A DNA stretch of 64,000 nt from Aphelenchoides besseyi (lineage: Eukaryota; Nematoda; Chromadorea; Rhabditida; Aphelenchoididae), in NCBI GenBank assembly GCA_024699855.1, contig JAMPIQ010000002.1, positions 14,260,001-14,324,000 of the forward strand, in the 5' to 3' direction. Below, piece after piece: positions 10,723-22,514 of this stretch. The position numbers and the translations under genes are program-made. Below the pieces are notes generated by a model. That model had not been told where the DNA came from. It did not search any database and was given only the letters and a program-made list of their open reading frames with translations. How positions within the stretch are numbered: the stretch's first letter is position 1; each line of letters opens with the position of its first letter.

Positions 10723-12941
10723 TCAACAATCATGAGACTTGAAGTTGTCGAGAGTTTCTTTGAGGTAATCCACTTCAAAGACCTGCCACAATTCCACTTT
10801 CGATTCGTTTTCCTGCTGAATGCACTGCAGACAAAACGGTTCGTAGGAGTTACCCAGTAAAGATAAAATCACAAAAATGCAATTGAAGATTTCTGCCTAA
10901 AACATCATGTTGATCTATTTGCAAATAACTTAACATCTTCTTACCGTACAACGAGTGCAGTTCGTCGTTTTGAGATTCAATTCTTCCGAGATCATTTCGA
11001 TTCGTAGTCCTCGCTTTCTTGCGTAATCCAATGTCATTAGCGTGTAAGCGAACGAACGAATCAACACTCCGCGTATCATTTTGTACAATTCGTGATCATT
11101 CGTTCGAAATTCTTTGGCCAATCTCCATGTCATGTACTCGACGGGTACCAGCGAGACGAACTTCCGACTCAAATTCCATTCCATTGACATGATGTTCAGT
11201 TTGTATTGTTCAACACAAGCCGGACCGACATTCCAAGCAACGTTGTTCGTGAAACCACTCGCTTCGACCCAATGAATCGTTCCACCGTTAACAAAAACGA
11301 TATCACCACGACGTTGTGTGAAACGATAGACCGGAATGTTTGCAGCAATCAACTCCTCGTAAACAGGCCACCATGCAGAAGATAGAAAATTGAGTTTCTT
11401 CCTAAACAACATTAATTATGATTTTAATTGAAGTTAACAGACTGTTTGCACATTTCGTCAACAATCGGATAATACTCATAGGGAATACCAAACCACTCGC
11501 AATCGCCTTGACCGATGTTCAAATTCACGCTGCAAAACGTGTTGTTTTCAAGATGAGCGGGCGTTCGACAGTTCTTGATCTTCATATAGAACTGGGCCGA
11601 GTTCATGCCTTTGATCAAAGACAGATACGAGAGAAAGTTGCTTTTGTCGTGGACTTTCAGAAAAGGGGGAAGTTTCTGGAGTTCCTATAAACGATTGTCA
11701 AACCGCGATCAAAAAGTTTCTTTCTTACCGCAACTTGGCGATTGAAAATTCGTTCACTGAAATCCAAGTTGGTTCCAAAGTAAAATCTCGCTTTTCCGTT
11801 CTTTCTTTCCATCGATTTTGGTGAGTCAGCATTCTGAAGATCGTAGGGTGCGAATCGTTCTCGTTTCTTTCGTCGTCCTTCGAGAATCTTATAGGCATCA
11901 CTAATCATATCAGCGAACATTTTTCCTTGGTAGTTCGTGTAATTGGAGAGTCGAGTGCTTTTTTCGTAAGACGGATAGTACCAGTTGCTTTTCTGAATCA
12001 CATTCGACAACAACCATTGTTCTCGAAGCTCCATTTTGTGGTCGCCGGCAAGTTCGTTGATTTCTTTCGATGTGAATCTCCCCATTTGGATGTCGCATGC
12101 TTCGACAAGTCCACGAATCAAAACCAATGGCGAATCCAAACATTTCGATCGTAGCGCATCGGATTCAGCTTCCGATTTACTGTCGACGTAAATCAATGGC
12201 ACCTAAGAATGTTCAGTCAAATAATATAAAATGAATTTACCTTTAGATGACAGCTATTGTTAAGTTCCATTTTCACTTCTGGTTGCAACAATTGAAAACG
12301 ATCTTCATCGTAGATCAGGTTCTCCATGTAGTTGATCGTTTCCATTTTCTCGCACAGCTTCAAGATCTCGGATGCAGAAGTCGTGACGGGAACTTTGAGT
12401 GGGCATGTCAAATTCATTCGCTTAATGATGAATTTTTTCTCGTCACCATCATTTTCGATCATATTCAACATCTTCTTTTCCTCATCAATTGGAGATGAAG
12501 GTCGTGATTGTTGGTGTGGAAAGAGGTTGTTAACAGTATTGCGTACGTGAAATTCCTGAACACAATTAAACATCTAGAAGCGGTTCTTACCGGATCATCG
12601 CCATGTTTGTGCAAATCTCCATCTCGGAACGTGTATCCGATTGTCGCTTCGGTTTCATTGTGCCCGCCTTCTTTTGCGTAGTCTTTGACTTCTTGTTCAA
12701 TCAATCGCAATGTCCGAATCGTTGCTTCGTTGACGTGCTCTTCATTCGGCTTCAATACCAAGTAGAGATGTCGGAAGAGATCATCTTGAATGTTCTCATC
12801 CGGACAGTTGCGAAGAATCGAACAGCGTTCCAACGGCTTTTTGATTTCCACATGCAGAATCTGAAAGCAGCGGAATAAACGAAAACAACAATTGAGAGTT
12901 ACCTCGCTGTCTAAACCCTTGGAAACGTTGTGATGCATCAT
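10723..12941 (-). CDS. KDM6-type JmjC histone H3K27 demethylase (UTX/JMJD3-like), short form
   Basis: Multi-exon, ending at the TGA at 10723. The first in-frame ATG is at 12941; a longer N-terminus cannot be excluded. The JmjC core reads GMNSAQFYMKIKNCRTPAHL, then ENNTFCSVNLNIG and GDCEWF, closely matching KDM6. The Fe(II) ligands are visible: His and Glu of HLEN and the distal His of GGTIHWVEA. RFTQRRGDIVFVNGGTIHW and NNVAWNVGPACVEQYKL are family hallmarks. After a helical linker comes a C-terminal zinc module with CxxC pairs (NCTRCT and FCLQC), also KDM6-specific. No TPR repeats precede the catalytic part, so it resembles JMJD3 or the nematode jmjd-3 group more than full UTX. It would remove methyl groups from H3K27 in the nucleus. 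The roughly 250-residue N-terminal part is not recognised. Confidence 0.9.
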
Positions 12942-13820
12942 GATTTTAGTACTCAAACATGACAATGAAGGAACAAGAGGCTATGAAAAAACTGAAATAT
13001 TGTTTTTATTCCACTACAAACCTCTGTATTTACCGTTGGTGAACTTTACGGTGCACAATTGAAACCTACGTTTCCGTACGCGAAATCGTCCAGCGATTCC
13101 CAAACAAACCTCAACAGAGCTGAGTTGTTAAATAGCCTAACAAGAGATTGTTGGTTAAATGAATTCGATGAGAAACACGAAAATCAATTCACGAAAATAG
13201 AAAAATAAAGCGAATTGTGTTGATTCAGTAGTAATGTTACACCTCTCTAAAGAAACACAACAACCACGGAAATTTTGTCTGATGCGGAAATGAGTGGTAA
13301 ATAAAAGAAAAACATCTTTTCCGGGTACAAAGAAATGCACACTAAGGTTTCCGAATGGCCCCCCAATTGACTCGGTTGCAGTCATCGAAGTTGTTTCTGA
13401 GCAAAAGATGGTCGAACAGTTTCGGTCACTTTTGCTCCGCTAAGCCCCGATGCCAAATGGACGCGGCGAGTTTGCGCGGGATGGTGGTCAATGCGCGGTC
13501 ATTTCGCCGTCTCTGCACACGCCGTTGATCTTTTATTCTCGCAACCACGATGCCCACGTAGTCGATTGTTAGTTTAAGACCGAAATATTTATTCTTAACT
13601 TCGAAATTTACAACTGATTGGCACGTTTCTATGCTCTCGAACAGAAATACACGTGGACTGAACAAGGTTAGTGTGAACCCTTTGATTCGAACGAACGATT
13701 GAAAAATGAAAATCAATTTAACAGCAGAAACTTGAAATCTGTACAAATAAATTTGAAAGTAATCACTGGGATTTGAAGAGTGATCGAGGTGTAGCATGTC
13801 ATTTACAAACGATACATGAG
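12942..13820. other. Intergenic region
   Basis: About 880 bp holding the KDM6 5' region and the Neuralized 3' UTR. A long minus-strand open frame here overlaps Neuralized in another frame and has no family support. A GC-richer stretch around 13430-13560 is the only visible compositional feature. Confidence 0.45.
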
Positions 13821-16258
13821 TTAGGAACAATAGCAACGAATTACGTCGATAATAATTTGACGACAAAGTGGACATACGCCACTTCCATCCATCGTATTCT
13901 TTGCGCATGTAAAGCACATACACAAATGTCCACATCGATACAGAACACTGTCGGCACGCTCCGACATACAGACCACACATTCAGATTCTGTGGCCGATGA
14001 TGTTCCTTCGCCTGATGAAACCGCTTCTATTGTCTTTGCAAACGAGCTTGATGTAGCAGTTGTACCATCAGCAACTTTGGTATTCGAAGCCGAAACTCCT
14101 AATCCGGTATCTCTAACGTTTGAGTCCAAATTGCTCGAGAGATTGGATGGAGAACAGGATAAACGCAAATCGTTGTTGTATCTGCAAATTCAGTGAATTC
14201 AAAATACAAAATTCAAACAATTTACCGCGAATTTAACGATGCAAAACGTGGCGCTGAAGCTGGACGATCTAATCCGTCAACCAATGGCGAGATATTTCGA
14301 GTTGCACTTATGGAACGAGCTTCGTTGCTGTAGTCATTTCTGGAAAAGAATCGATATGAATGTCAATCAAAAAGATCTTACGTTTGTAACATGTCTGATG
14401 AATACGATGCAGTAGAGATTCTGAAATTGAATGGGATGTTAAGATGTCTGAATTCGAGAGTTTACGCTGGAGATCGAGTAGTCGCTCGAGTAACCGGAGT
14501 AGTTGTTACCGACGGTATAGCAACACGTTCTCCCAAACTCGACAATAAGTTTGGTGCTGTATACGAAGGACGAGCAGGTAGTGCCGGTGGTTGAAGAGCG
14601 GTTTGAATGTCTGAGTGCGTACTGTGAGTTCGTTCAACTGATTCATTTGCTATATTTCGTTCCACTTCCAAAGCGGCATTGTTTCTGTCTTCATTCGTGT
14701 TGTTAATTAACGGCGGCAGAGCAACACGTATAGCCGCCATTTCTCGCGTCAAACCATTCAAATCGGTCGATTGACGAGACGCAGTTTCTCTCGCAATTTC
14801 TGAGGAACGAGCAGAAGCCGGTAATCTTTCAACTGGACCTAAAGATAATGGTTTTCATATTGCTCTTTTAACATACCTGCTAATCGAATCTTCCTTGTTG
14901 TCCCGTACAAATCGATGAAAGCCCACAATGGAACGGTGGTGTCGACGTACATGATGGGTCTAGCAGAATGCTCATTTTTACTGAACATCACTTCTCCTAA
15001 AATAAAACAAGTTCGTACATTTAACGACCAATACTCACCGGTTTCTTGAACCCAAAAACATGCGGTGTCACCGGCCACCGGATTTACAGCCACGTTTTTG
15101 ATGCACACCCAGTACTCCGGTCGTTCCAAGAGACTGTCGCTATCGGCCGGCAGAACGGAAGGACTACCGATTTTTGCGGGATCACAACTTGTCAACCCAA
15201 ATGCCATACCACCCATAAATTCTGAGGCGTGTTTAACAACGATGATCGTGAACTTTTCGTTCATTTTGATTGGACGATTCGTGAAGACGTATCCTTGTGA
15301 AAACTCATGACCAACACGAGAAGCATAAAGACCACGCTCATCAACTTGTGCATTTAAACCACAAAACCGATGAAATCGAAGCTCTGTAAACAGCAAGATG
15401 AGATTCTTTCTATTGAATTTACCGCTTGTATTGGGCCGATTATCAGTCACAGGATCGGGTGGTATAATGGAGTTACGGGAAATCATGTGTACTTCAGATG
15501 GCAAGGCTGATAGCGTATCTATACGACAATTCATGTAATTGACAAGAAAATGAAAAACATACCAACAAATTCAATTGATTTACTGTTACCATAAACATCG
15601 AAAATAGCCCACAAATTTACATTGACGTTGATGCGGTTGAGAAAGACTCCTTTGCTTAAACCATTGATTCCGTAATGTAGTTGGCCTTCAGAGTCGACCA
15701 TGAAGTGAAGAATGAAGTTTTGAACACAATATCGATCGGGCAATGCTTTCGCCCAGAAGCCACTTTTCGACGTCAGATCGGGACACGCAAATCTGAAAAC
15801 AATTTAACGCTGATATTTGATGTAAAAAGTCACTTACTTCGGCAACTCGATATCTCGGAAGCTCGCTGGATCGACACTTGTAACGCCGAAACGTAGAACT
15901 CCAGACCATGTATCCGAAACTTCGGCAAGTTTCACGCAAACAATCTCATCAATCAAAACCGGTCTAAACATCAACTGTAATGTGTTTTCTGTGCGGACGT
16001 ACCGATTGCTGAACGCCAAACTCTTGCAAAACGAATCTTTCCGTCGTGCTCGACGACCAGCCGAAAGAACTTGCAAATTTTCGCCATGAACCGAATGGAA
16101 CTTGAGCAGTGGTTGTCGTATCATACGGGTTCCGCGATTAATACTATGCTCCTCGGCCCAACTGATATCCGGCTCACCATCAGCAGCCAAATCTAAATCT
16201 CAAAAATCGAACAAAAAACAAAACTTCACGAACCTGATCGACTGCTTCCGTTGCCCAT
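13821..16258 (-). CDS. Neuralized E3 ubiquitin ligase (two NHR domains, RING)
   Basis: The start is on a separate 25-nt exon (16234-16258) encoding MGNGSSRS, joined to the exon starting at 16192. NHR1 follows (LLKFHSVHGENLQVLS...GVLRFGVTSVDPASFRD...NLWAIFDVYGNSKSIEFV). NHR2 is next (LRFHRFCGLNAQVDERGLYA...MAFGLTSCDPAKIG...PLWAFIDLYGTTRKIRLAG). A Ser/Thr-rich linker of about 250 residues leads to a C-terminal C3HC4 RING (CVVCMSERADSVLYRCGHLC ... CPLCRQ) and the TAA at 13821. In animals Neuralized binds Notch ligands or cytoplasmic adaptors through NHR domains and ubiquitinates them, driving Delta endocytosis. MGxxxS is an N-myristoylation sequence and would anchor the protein to the plasma membrane, as known for vertebrate NEURL1. 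Architecture is complete. Confidence 0.94.
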
Positions 16259-18256
16259 CTCCTGCGGCTAATCCGCTCACGTCAAAACCGACAACGTCTT
16301 TTGGTTTCACGCAACGATGGAAGGCCAAGCAAAGTTCACAGGCTCTTCATCGTCTACCGACTTGTTTGTACTGGACCTGTAAATTTCGAGTTTAAAAGTC
16401 AAATCGAGCACCACGCGACTTCGAACTTCGGTGTCTAAACACACCGAACTCATTTATCATAAACAACAACTTCATGAATTGATAAGTATAATTATTGTAC
16501 CGACAAAGAAGTTATTGATCATTTCGAAAAACTCATGCAACAAACACGACCGTCAAAATTCGGAGCACATGGTGAAAGACATTTCAGTAAACTCACGATC
16601 AATGTTTTAAACCCGATTGATGACGAATCGTGAATCTGCAGCGCTCAAATGCAGTGGCAAAGAAGAAGAGGAGGAACGAACTGATCGTTTCAAACGTAAA
16701 AAAGAGTCCCGACTTCAACGAAAAAGAGAACGAAAGTTCTACGGAAGTTTGTGGACGAGACTTTTTCCTTCAGTCCACGTGATTAAGAGAATTCAAAGCT
16801 CCAATCACGATGACAAGTTCGAAAACCACTTGCCGATCTTTTGGTTCGGGTATTCGTTTGTGGGTGCGCGAAATTTGCGTGCAACAACAAAGAAAACTTC
16901 CCGGTGACATTACGTACACGATATTGATTTTCAATTTGTAAAAGAAATTCAGACGCCATTTAACGTTGATTCCATGGGAAACAATTGGAAATGGAAGTTT
17001 ATCGTAACAACGTTGGGGAGTCGTCTATTCTGGTTAAACACGAGTGGTGCCATTTGGTACGAAAAGTCATAACCGAAAACCTAATATTTCTTACAAGTGA
17101 GTACAAAAACGAATAGTCGCTTTGACCTTTGTCAGATAGAATGATCGTTGGACATGTGGGAGTCGCGCGTTCATCTCCATTTGACCCACAGCTACTCGCC
17201 CGCGACTCTCTGTCCAACGGAACGAATATGCCAAGCAGGATAGAGTGGACGCGCGGCTGACGGATTTGAGAATTTGAAACAAGTGGACGAATATGCCCGT
17301 CTATGCCAACCAATCCATACACTACAAACGACTCTTCAAATTACGACTGTCCGAAGAGAAAACTGGTTAGAAACATGACAATGAAAAAGAGTGGAAGTTA
17401 AGGTTGTTGAAAGATTTACGAAATCTCCGAACGTCTGACTCTGCAGGTGAAAAGTTAAGCGAATTGAGTTTGCGGAAGCGTGACGTTTTTTTCCGACGCC
17501 GTTCAGTTCCTTTTCACGCCGACCAGAAGCAACTGTTCGATGCAGAAACATAATCAAAAGCGAAATTAACGCAAACGATTAGATGGATTGGCGAGCGGAT
17601 ACGTAAAGTCGTGAATCGGAAATTCAAGAGCATCGCTGGTGCATATGAATCTTTTGGGCGTGTTCGTTCATGAGTCACGATTGCGCGCATTTCTGCTCGC
17701 TTTAGATAAAAAGGCTGAGCAATTGGTCAGGAGTTTGCAAACCAAATGGTTTTGTAATGAATTCCAACTGAGCTCGCCCCCAAGATAACAAGATGTTCAA
17801 GACGACTGATGAGCAAGTGCTATTGTTTGCTTTTCGCCGATCATCACGTCCGAAACATATGATTCGATGCATCAGACACAAACATTTGATCCGTTCACGG
17901 TGACAACTCGTGCGAAGACACGTTCCCGATCAATGTGCCAAAATTCGTTGATACTTCGAAAACGACCTCAAGAAAAAAGTCGAACAGATCGAAAAGCGGT
18001 GACACGTGCTGCAAAGAATATCGGCCACACGTTCCGTAAGTGTCCAAATTGTTTTTTGTTGTTGTTTTTTTTCAGTTCGAGTTGTCAAGTGGATCAGCAA
18101 ATAGTGTGCTAAGTAATAGGTTTTATTTCTTCGGATATTCAAAAAAACGTTAAGGGAATTTGTTTGTCTGAGCAACGACTACAATAGCAGTCAATAAAAA
18201 AAGTGATCAAATTGCAATGAAAGTACTATAAAAATGAATACCAGAAATCTGCTAAA
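16259..18256. other. Large intergenic region upstream of Neuralized
   Basis: About 2 kb without a supported protein gene. Open frames at 16617-16907 (Lys/Arg/Glu-rich) and 16999-17322 lack splice sites and family resemblance. It contains the strong inverted repeat at 17146-17219 and probably the Neuralized promoter, plus the 3' UTR of the FBPase gene at its right end. Confidence 0.5.
17146..17219. repeat. Inverted repeat (74-nt hairpin)
   Basis: The arms CGTTGGACA...GAGTCGCG (17146-17167) and CGCGACTC..TGTCCAACG (17201-17219) pair over 17 bp, with a 5/2 internal loop and a 33-nt terminal loop. Size and shape would suit a small RNA precursor or a regulatory hairpin. Function is unknown. Confidence 0.6.
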
Positions 18257-19512
18257 TCAATCGTATTTCTCGATGTACGACACCAACTCTTCAACGTCTT
18301 TGCGCGAGCCAAGGAAAATGGGCGAACGTTCGTGAATGTTATTCGGTTGAATATCCAAGATACGCTCTCCTTTGCCATGAACAGCCAAACCACCGGCATG
18401 CTCCATGATATAAGCCATCGGATTGCATTCGTAAAGAAGACGAAGCTGAAACAAGTTATCATTTGGTGGAAACATTGTGGACCAACTTTTCCATTCGGAG
18501 CATCAGAAGTTCCGGGATACATGAAAATGCCGCCATACAACAAAGTACGATGAACATCCGCAACCATCGAACCAACATATCGTTGGCCCATTGCCGATTT
18601 ACCTTCTTCCGGGAACTTGCGAGTTCGAACGTATTCCGAAACGCCTTTTGACCATTTCTTTGCGTAGCCCTCGTTCAAACTGTAAATTTTGCCTTTCTCT
18701 GGCACCTTCATGTTGGGATTTGTCAAAATGAATTCGCCGACACTCTACAAACCCAAAACTCTTTATGATCTTCATCGCTTTTTTCTTACCGGATCCAACG
18801 TAAAACCGTCGACTCCGTTGCCCGTGGACAACACAACCATTGTAGCCGAACCGTAGAGCGCATAACCCGCCGCAACCATCTTCGATCCCTGTTGCAACAC
18901 ATCTTTTTCAACGGAAACTGGACCTTCGCCAACACGTTTGAAGACTCCAAAAATGGTACCAATCGACACTGAAACAACCTATTTTTGTTGAATGCTTTCA
19001 ATGAGTCTGCTGTTGATACATTAGTCACATTTCTATGGATAAAAAAGACTTTGTCTTGTTTAACTTACCAAGACAATCGATATTGCTGGAGCCATCAAGC
19101 GGATCGAAAGCCACAATATATTTTCCTTGTCTATGAACTTCCACTTCAATGTACTAAAAACATATTTTGATTAGTTTTTGTGTGGTTTTAAATTCACCTT
19201 TTCATCTTCTTCGGAAATCAAGGCGCAACAAGAGAAGGACGAGCGAAGCATATTGATCATTAGCTCATTACTGAGCACATCCAATTTCTTTACATCTTCT
19301 CCTTGTACGTTCGTATTTCCGGCCAACCCGTACAATTGAGCCAGTCCCGCTTTTCGTACAGCAGTCGAAATGGCTTTGATTGCAGTCAACAGAGCCGTGA
19401 GAAGAGCCGTCAAATCGCCAGCAGCTGTGGGATGTTTTTTTTGTTCGGACAATACAAAACGCTGCAAAGTCATACAATCGGTTTCGATACCAAACGCTTT
19501 TGAGTCGGTCAT
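18257..19512 (-). CDS. Fructose-1,6-bisphosphatase
   Basis: Multi-exon, ATG at 19512, TGA at 18257. The N-terminal helix region ([13 protein letters not shown]... [20 protein letters not shown]) matches the allosteric AMP site of the family. Then come the metal-binding ISEEDEK, the [11 protein letters not shown] motif and SIGTIFGVF. The family active-site signature is complete ([21 protein letters not shown], with the catalytic loop around LYECNP), followed by a C-terminus ending SYIEKYD. It hydrolyses fructose-1,6-bisphosphate to fructose-6-phosphate in gluconeogenesis, in the cytosol. Length is normal and every expected motif is present. It is divergent from the mitochondrial peroxiredoxin gene, sharing about 830 bp of upstream DNA. 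Confidence 0.96.
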
Positions 19513-20343
19513 CTTGGTTCGAATTCTTCTGAAACAAGCAAAAGTATAAGACCGAATGTTGAGCTTCGAACACAAAGTTCTTTTAGGGAACTGCGAAGAC
19601 TAATAGCAAAATGGACAGTTTTCTCGAATGATCAAAACTTGAGAATCACGCTGGAAAATTAAAGGTATCGATAAACTTCATACCGACGTTCGTTCACGTT
19701 TTTGTTCACACAACGAGCACTCAAATGGAACGTCGCACGGCGATCAAAGACTACCGCGTGCGTTTCTACTGTTCGACCAAAAGTTATCAGAAGGCGAACA
19801 AGAGATAAACTGCGCAAACTATCTAATTGATCTGAACGAAAGAACAGCGAATTTAACCTCAAGTTTGTAGGCGGGGTATCTTCTCCAGCTGACCCACTTG
19901 TTCGATCTCAATTTGCCTCGCCATGCGAATCAAGTCGGGGGTGTCGAGCGACCATGATCGATCTACGACTACTAAATATAGTCAACAGACGACACATTGC
20001 AATGACAAAGGCACGTAGAGTACATGGTACAAAGTACGCGATCAATGAAAACAGAACGTTTAACCAAAAATCGTCTTCGAAATGGCGGTTTCATTTTGCA
20101 AACACAAGAACTCGCTGTGAATCGGTTGTTTTGACGATTTTGCCAAAAACAAAATGCTTTTACTCGTTTCATCGAGGCCACTAAAATTGAATTCTCTTTT
20201 CTGAACATGAATTTGTTCATCTCGATTGTCTTAAAGGTTCCCATCGTATTCAAATCGATCGATTCGTGTCCACAACTAATCGTATTAAGTTCGAACGTAT
20301 TTCAGAGTTCTTATTAAATCAACTGTACATTCAATTGTCAAGA
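19513..20343. other. Divergent promoter region (FBPase / peroxiredoxin)
   Basis: About 830 bp separating the two start codons. It may contain a noncoding 5' exon of FBPase. No TATA box or repeat could be assigned with confidence. Confidence 0.45.
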
Positions 20344-21234
20344 ATGCTTCGTGGATTAGTTGTAAGGTTTTCAAGAGCATTCTGTTGATAAGTGTTCTTT
20401 TTCAGAACAAAACTTTGATCACTTCGGCAATTAAAGCAGGACGTTTCACGCCAGCCGTTCGTTTCGAACATCAACAAGCTCGTCCATTGGGACCACGTAA
20501 TCAGGTCCCGGAATTCAGTGTAAGTCTGAGGTTTCAGAACGTGACAATACAAAGATGAGTTTAGGGTGCTGCAGTTGTGGAAGGAAAGATCAAGAACGTT
20601 TCGTACAGCGACTATAAGGGAAAATGGCTCGTCTTCTTCTTCTATCCACTAGACTTCACTTTTGTTTGTCCCACCGAAATTATCGCCTTCAGCGATCGTG
20701 TTGATGAATTCCGCAAGTTGGGTTGTGAAGTTGTGGCCTGTTCGTGTGATTCCGAGTACTCGCATTTGGCGTGGGTGAACACTCCGCGAAAGGAAGGCGG
20801 ATTGGGAGAGATGAAGGTGATCACGAACAAATTTTGCTGTTAAATTCTTGATTTGTAGATTCCCGTACTCGCTGACTTCAGCAAAAAGACTGCTCGTAGT
20901 TTCGGAGTATTGGAAGAGAAGGCGGGAGTTGCATTCCGGTTCGTTATAAACATCCACCTCAAACAATCAAAACTTTTCAGTGGACTTTTTCTGATTGATC
21001 CGAACGGACAAGTCCGTCACAGTTTGATCAACGATTTGCCCGTGGGTCGAAGTGTGGAAGAAGCACTGCGCGTGTTGAAGGCTTTCCAATACGTTGAGCA
21101 ACACGGAGAAGGTATGTTATTGCTTTGTAGTCGATGGTATTCGCTTGCTTTTAGTTTGTCCAGCTGATTGGAAAGAAGGAGAGAATGCGATCAATGTCAA
21201 GTCGCCCAAGGACTATTTCAACAAAAAGAACTAA
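20344..21234 (+). CDS. Mitochondrial 2-Cys peroxiredoxin (PRDX3-like)
   Basis: The first exon encodes only MLRGLV; later exons continue in frame to the TAA at 21234. The N-terminus ([20 protein letters not shown]) has the basic, Ser/Thr-rich look of a mitochondrial presequence. The peroxidatic Cys is in [15 protein letters not shown]; the resolving Cys is in [10 protein letters not shown]. The GGLG loop ([15 protein letters not shown]) and the C-terminal YF motif ([10 protein letters not shown]) are both present, so the enzyme should be sensitive to overoxidation. [20 protein letters not shown] and [17 protein letters not shown] are typical of the AhpC/Prx1 group. It reduces hydrogen peroxide using thioredoxin. 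Complete gene, with no anomalies. Confidence 0.96.
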
Positions 21235-21298
21235 ACTCACATCCGGTTTTCCTTAAACTCTTCTGTTTACATGTTAATGTCTTCGATCTTAGGCGTTT

Positions 21299-21304
21299 GA
21301 ATAA
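21299..21304 (+). terminator. Putative poly(A) signal of the peroxiredoxin gene
   Basis: AATAAA about 65 nt after the stop codon. Confidence 0.6.
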
Positions 21305-21335
21305 ATTCGATTAACCAGAATTCATCTATTGCAAG

Positions 21336-21391
21336 GGCCCTGAAGTTGCACTTTTGATGCACGATTGTTTCCAACACGAAGCTTCAGGGCC
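21336..21391. repeat. Perfect inverted repeat (hairpin) just past the peroxiredoxin gene
   Basis: GGCCCTGAAG at 21336-21345 is exactly complementary to CTTCAGGGCC at 21382-21391, with a 36-nt loop. It sits about 30 nt beyond the poly(A) signal and before the duplicated segment. It could be a transcript-end structure or a terminal repeat of a small element; no target-site duplication was identified. Confidence 0.55.
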
Positions 21392-21557
21392 GAATTAAGA
21401 TGTCAAACATTCAAAGGGTAAAATGGTTTCTCTTCTTCTGATTATTCTCAACGAAATGTTGACAAAACTGAAGAGGCAAACTTGACTTATCATATAACGA
21501 GTAAAAAACAAACGATCTAAAAGTTTATTCAAATCGAAAAAAAACAAAGTTGAAAAT

Positions 21558-21702
21558 GAACTCATTCCAACGACTTGTCCTGTAAACAAAAACTCTCAAA
21601 TCTCGTCGTAATTGAACGTCTCGTACAAAATAAACGCAGCACACTCTCAGGCGTTCCATCGGCTAAAAGTCTACACGTTTATTCGACGAAGCCAAATTCA
21701 AC
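21558..21702 (+). repeat. Direct repeat, copy 1 (5' part of a segmental duplication)
   Basis: This 145-bp stretch matches 23699-23843 with only a few substitutions (for example ctcgtcg/cacgtcg and gttccat/gttcaat). It forms the 5' flank of the broken gene at 21789-22514; similarity resumes further on with 24989 onward. Confidence 0.85.
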
Positions 21703-21788
21703 AGCTTCTCATTCTTCCATAACCGATGACTTGTCTTTAGATTTGTGAACGATTCCCGACCATCAACTCGAGATTTCTAAAGTTTGGT

Positions 21789-22514
21789 ATGTTCAAATTC
21801 TTCGAGAGCGGTGATTCCTCATCGCCTCATGGCCATTCGTGGCCAGAATCATCACATGCTAAGAACGCTTCGAGAGCAACGGGCAGTTCATACACTGCTC
21901 AATTCGCTTCCGGTTTAACGCCTATTCGTGAAGGAACGGTGCACATGGAAGATGGGTAGGTTCTAGAACCAGCAAGCTAATGGTTCTTTATAGTCAAGTG
22001 AAGTCAACGTTCGACGATGTCGTGAACTTCATGGCTGATAATTCGCGGCAATCGATCAACGATTTGACACAATGGAAGCTAAATTCGACGCTCAGTTCTC
22101 GAAGGTCTACCAGCAACTGGACAACGTTTTCGACAAATACAAAAAGGACAATATTGGTTCATTGATTGAACGATGTGCACAAGGTTATTTTCACCGACAA
22201 TACCCAAACTTGAAATACAAACGCAATGTTGGTGTCGCATTTAAAGAAAAGGACCATGTCATGGTAAGTGACGTATTCGAAATATTTAACTTTTGGTTTA
22301 GGGCACTGAGTGGGACGTTTGTAGTCTTGAAACTGAAGACGGCAAAGTTCTGTTTGCCGAATGCACTGTTACGATCAACAACCTCGAGAAGTAGGGAAAG
22401 TTCGTGGGAAAATGTGCAAGATACGCGGAAGTCATGAAGGTCGACGAAAAGAAGGTTGTGAAGTTTGTGTCTGCTCTTTTGATGAATTTCGATGTCAAAA
22501 AGTATTTTGAATAG
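21789..22514 (+). pseudogene. Degenerate gene, copy A (coiled-coil plus PD-(D/E)XK-nuclease-like region)
   Basis: ATG at 21789 opens MFKFFESGDSSSPHGH..., followed by an intron and a helical region (FDTMEAKFDAQFSKVYQQLD) and then a conserved core (IGSLIERCAQGYF, YKRNVGVAFKEKDHVM, EWDVCSLETEDG, VLFAECTVTI). The arrangement of a coiled coil followed by Glu/Asp-x-Asp and a Glu-Cys-Thr strand recalls PD-(D/E)XK nuclease-like proteins; this is a weak, eye-based match. Relative to copy B the gene has lost one A near 22037-22046, shifting frame, and it has an in-frame TAG at 22392-22394. Beyond the TAG the old frame continues to 22514 (ending KKYFE). It is therefore best read as a pseudogene; a real product using other splice sites is not excluded. 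Confidence 0.6.

Noticed and set aside
13426..13980. 184-codon minus-strand open frame with hydrophobic stretches
   Set aside because: Its upstream half overlaps the RING-coding exon of Neuralized in another frame on the same strand, and it has no family resemblance.
16617..16907. Lys/Arg/Glu-rich open frame
   Set aside because: Low-complexity translation, no splice partners, no recognisable family; likely chance.
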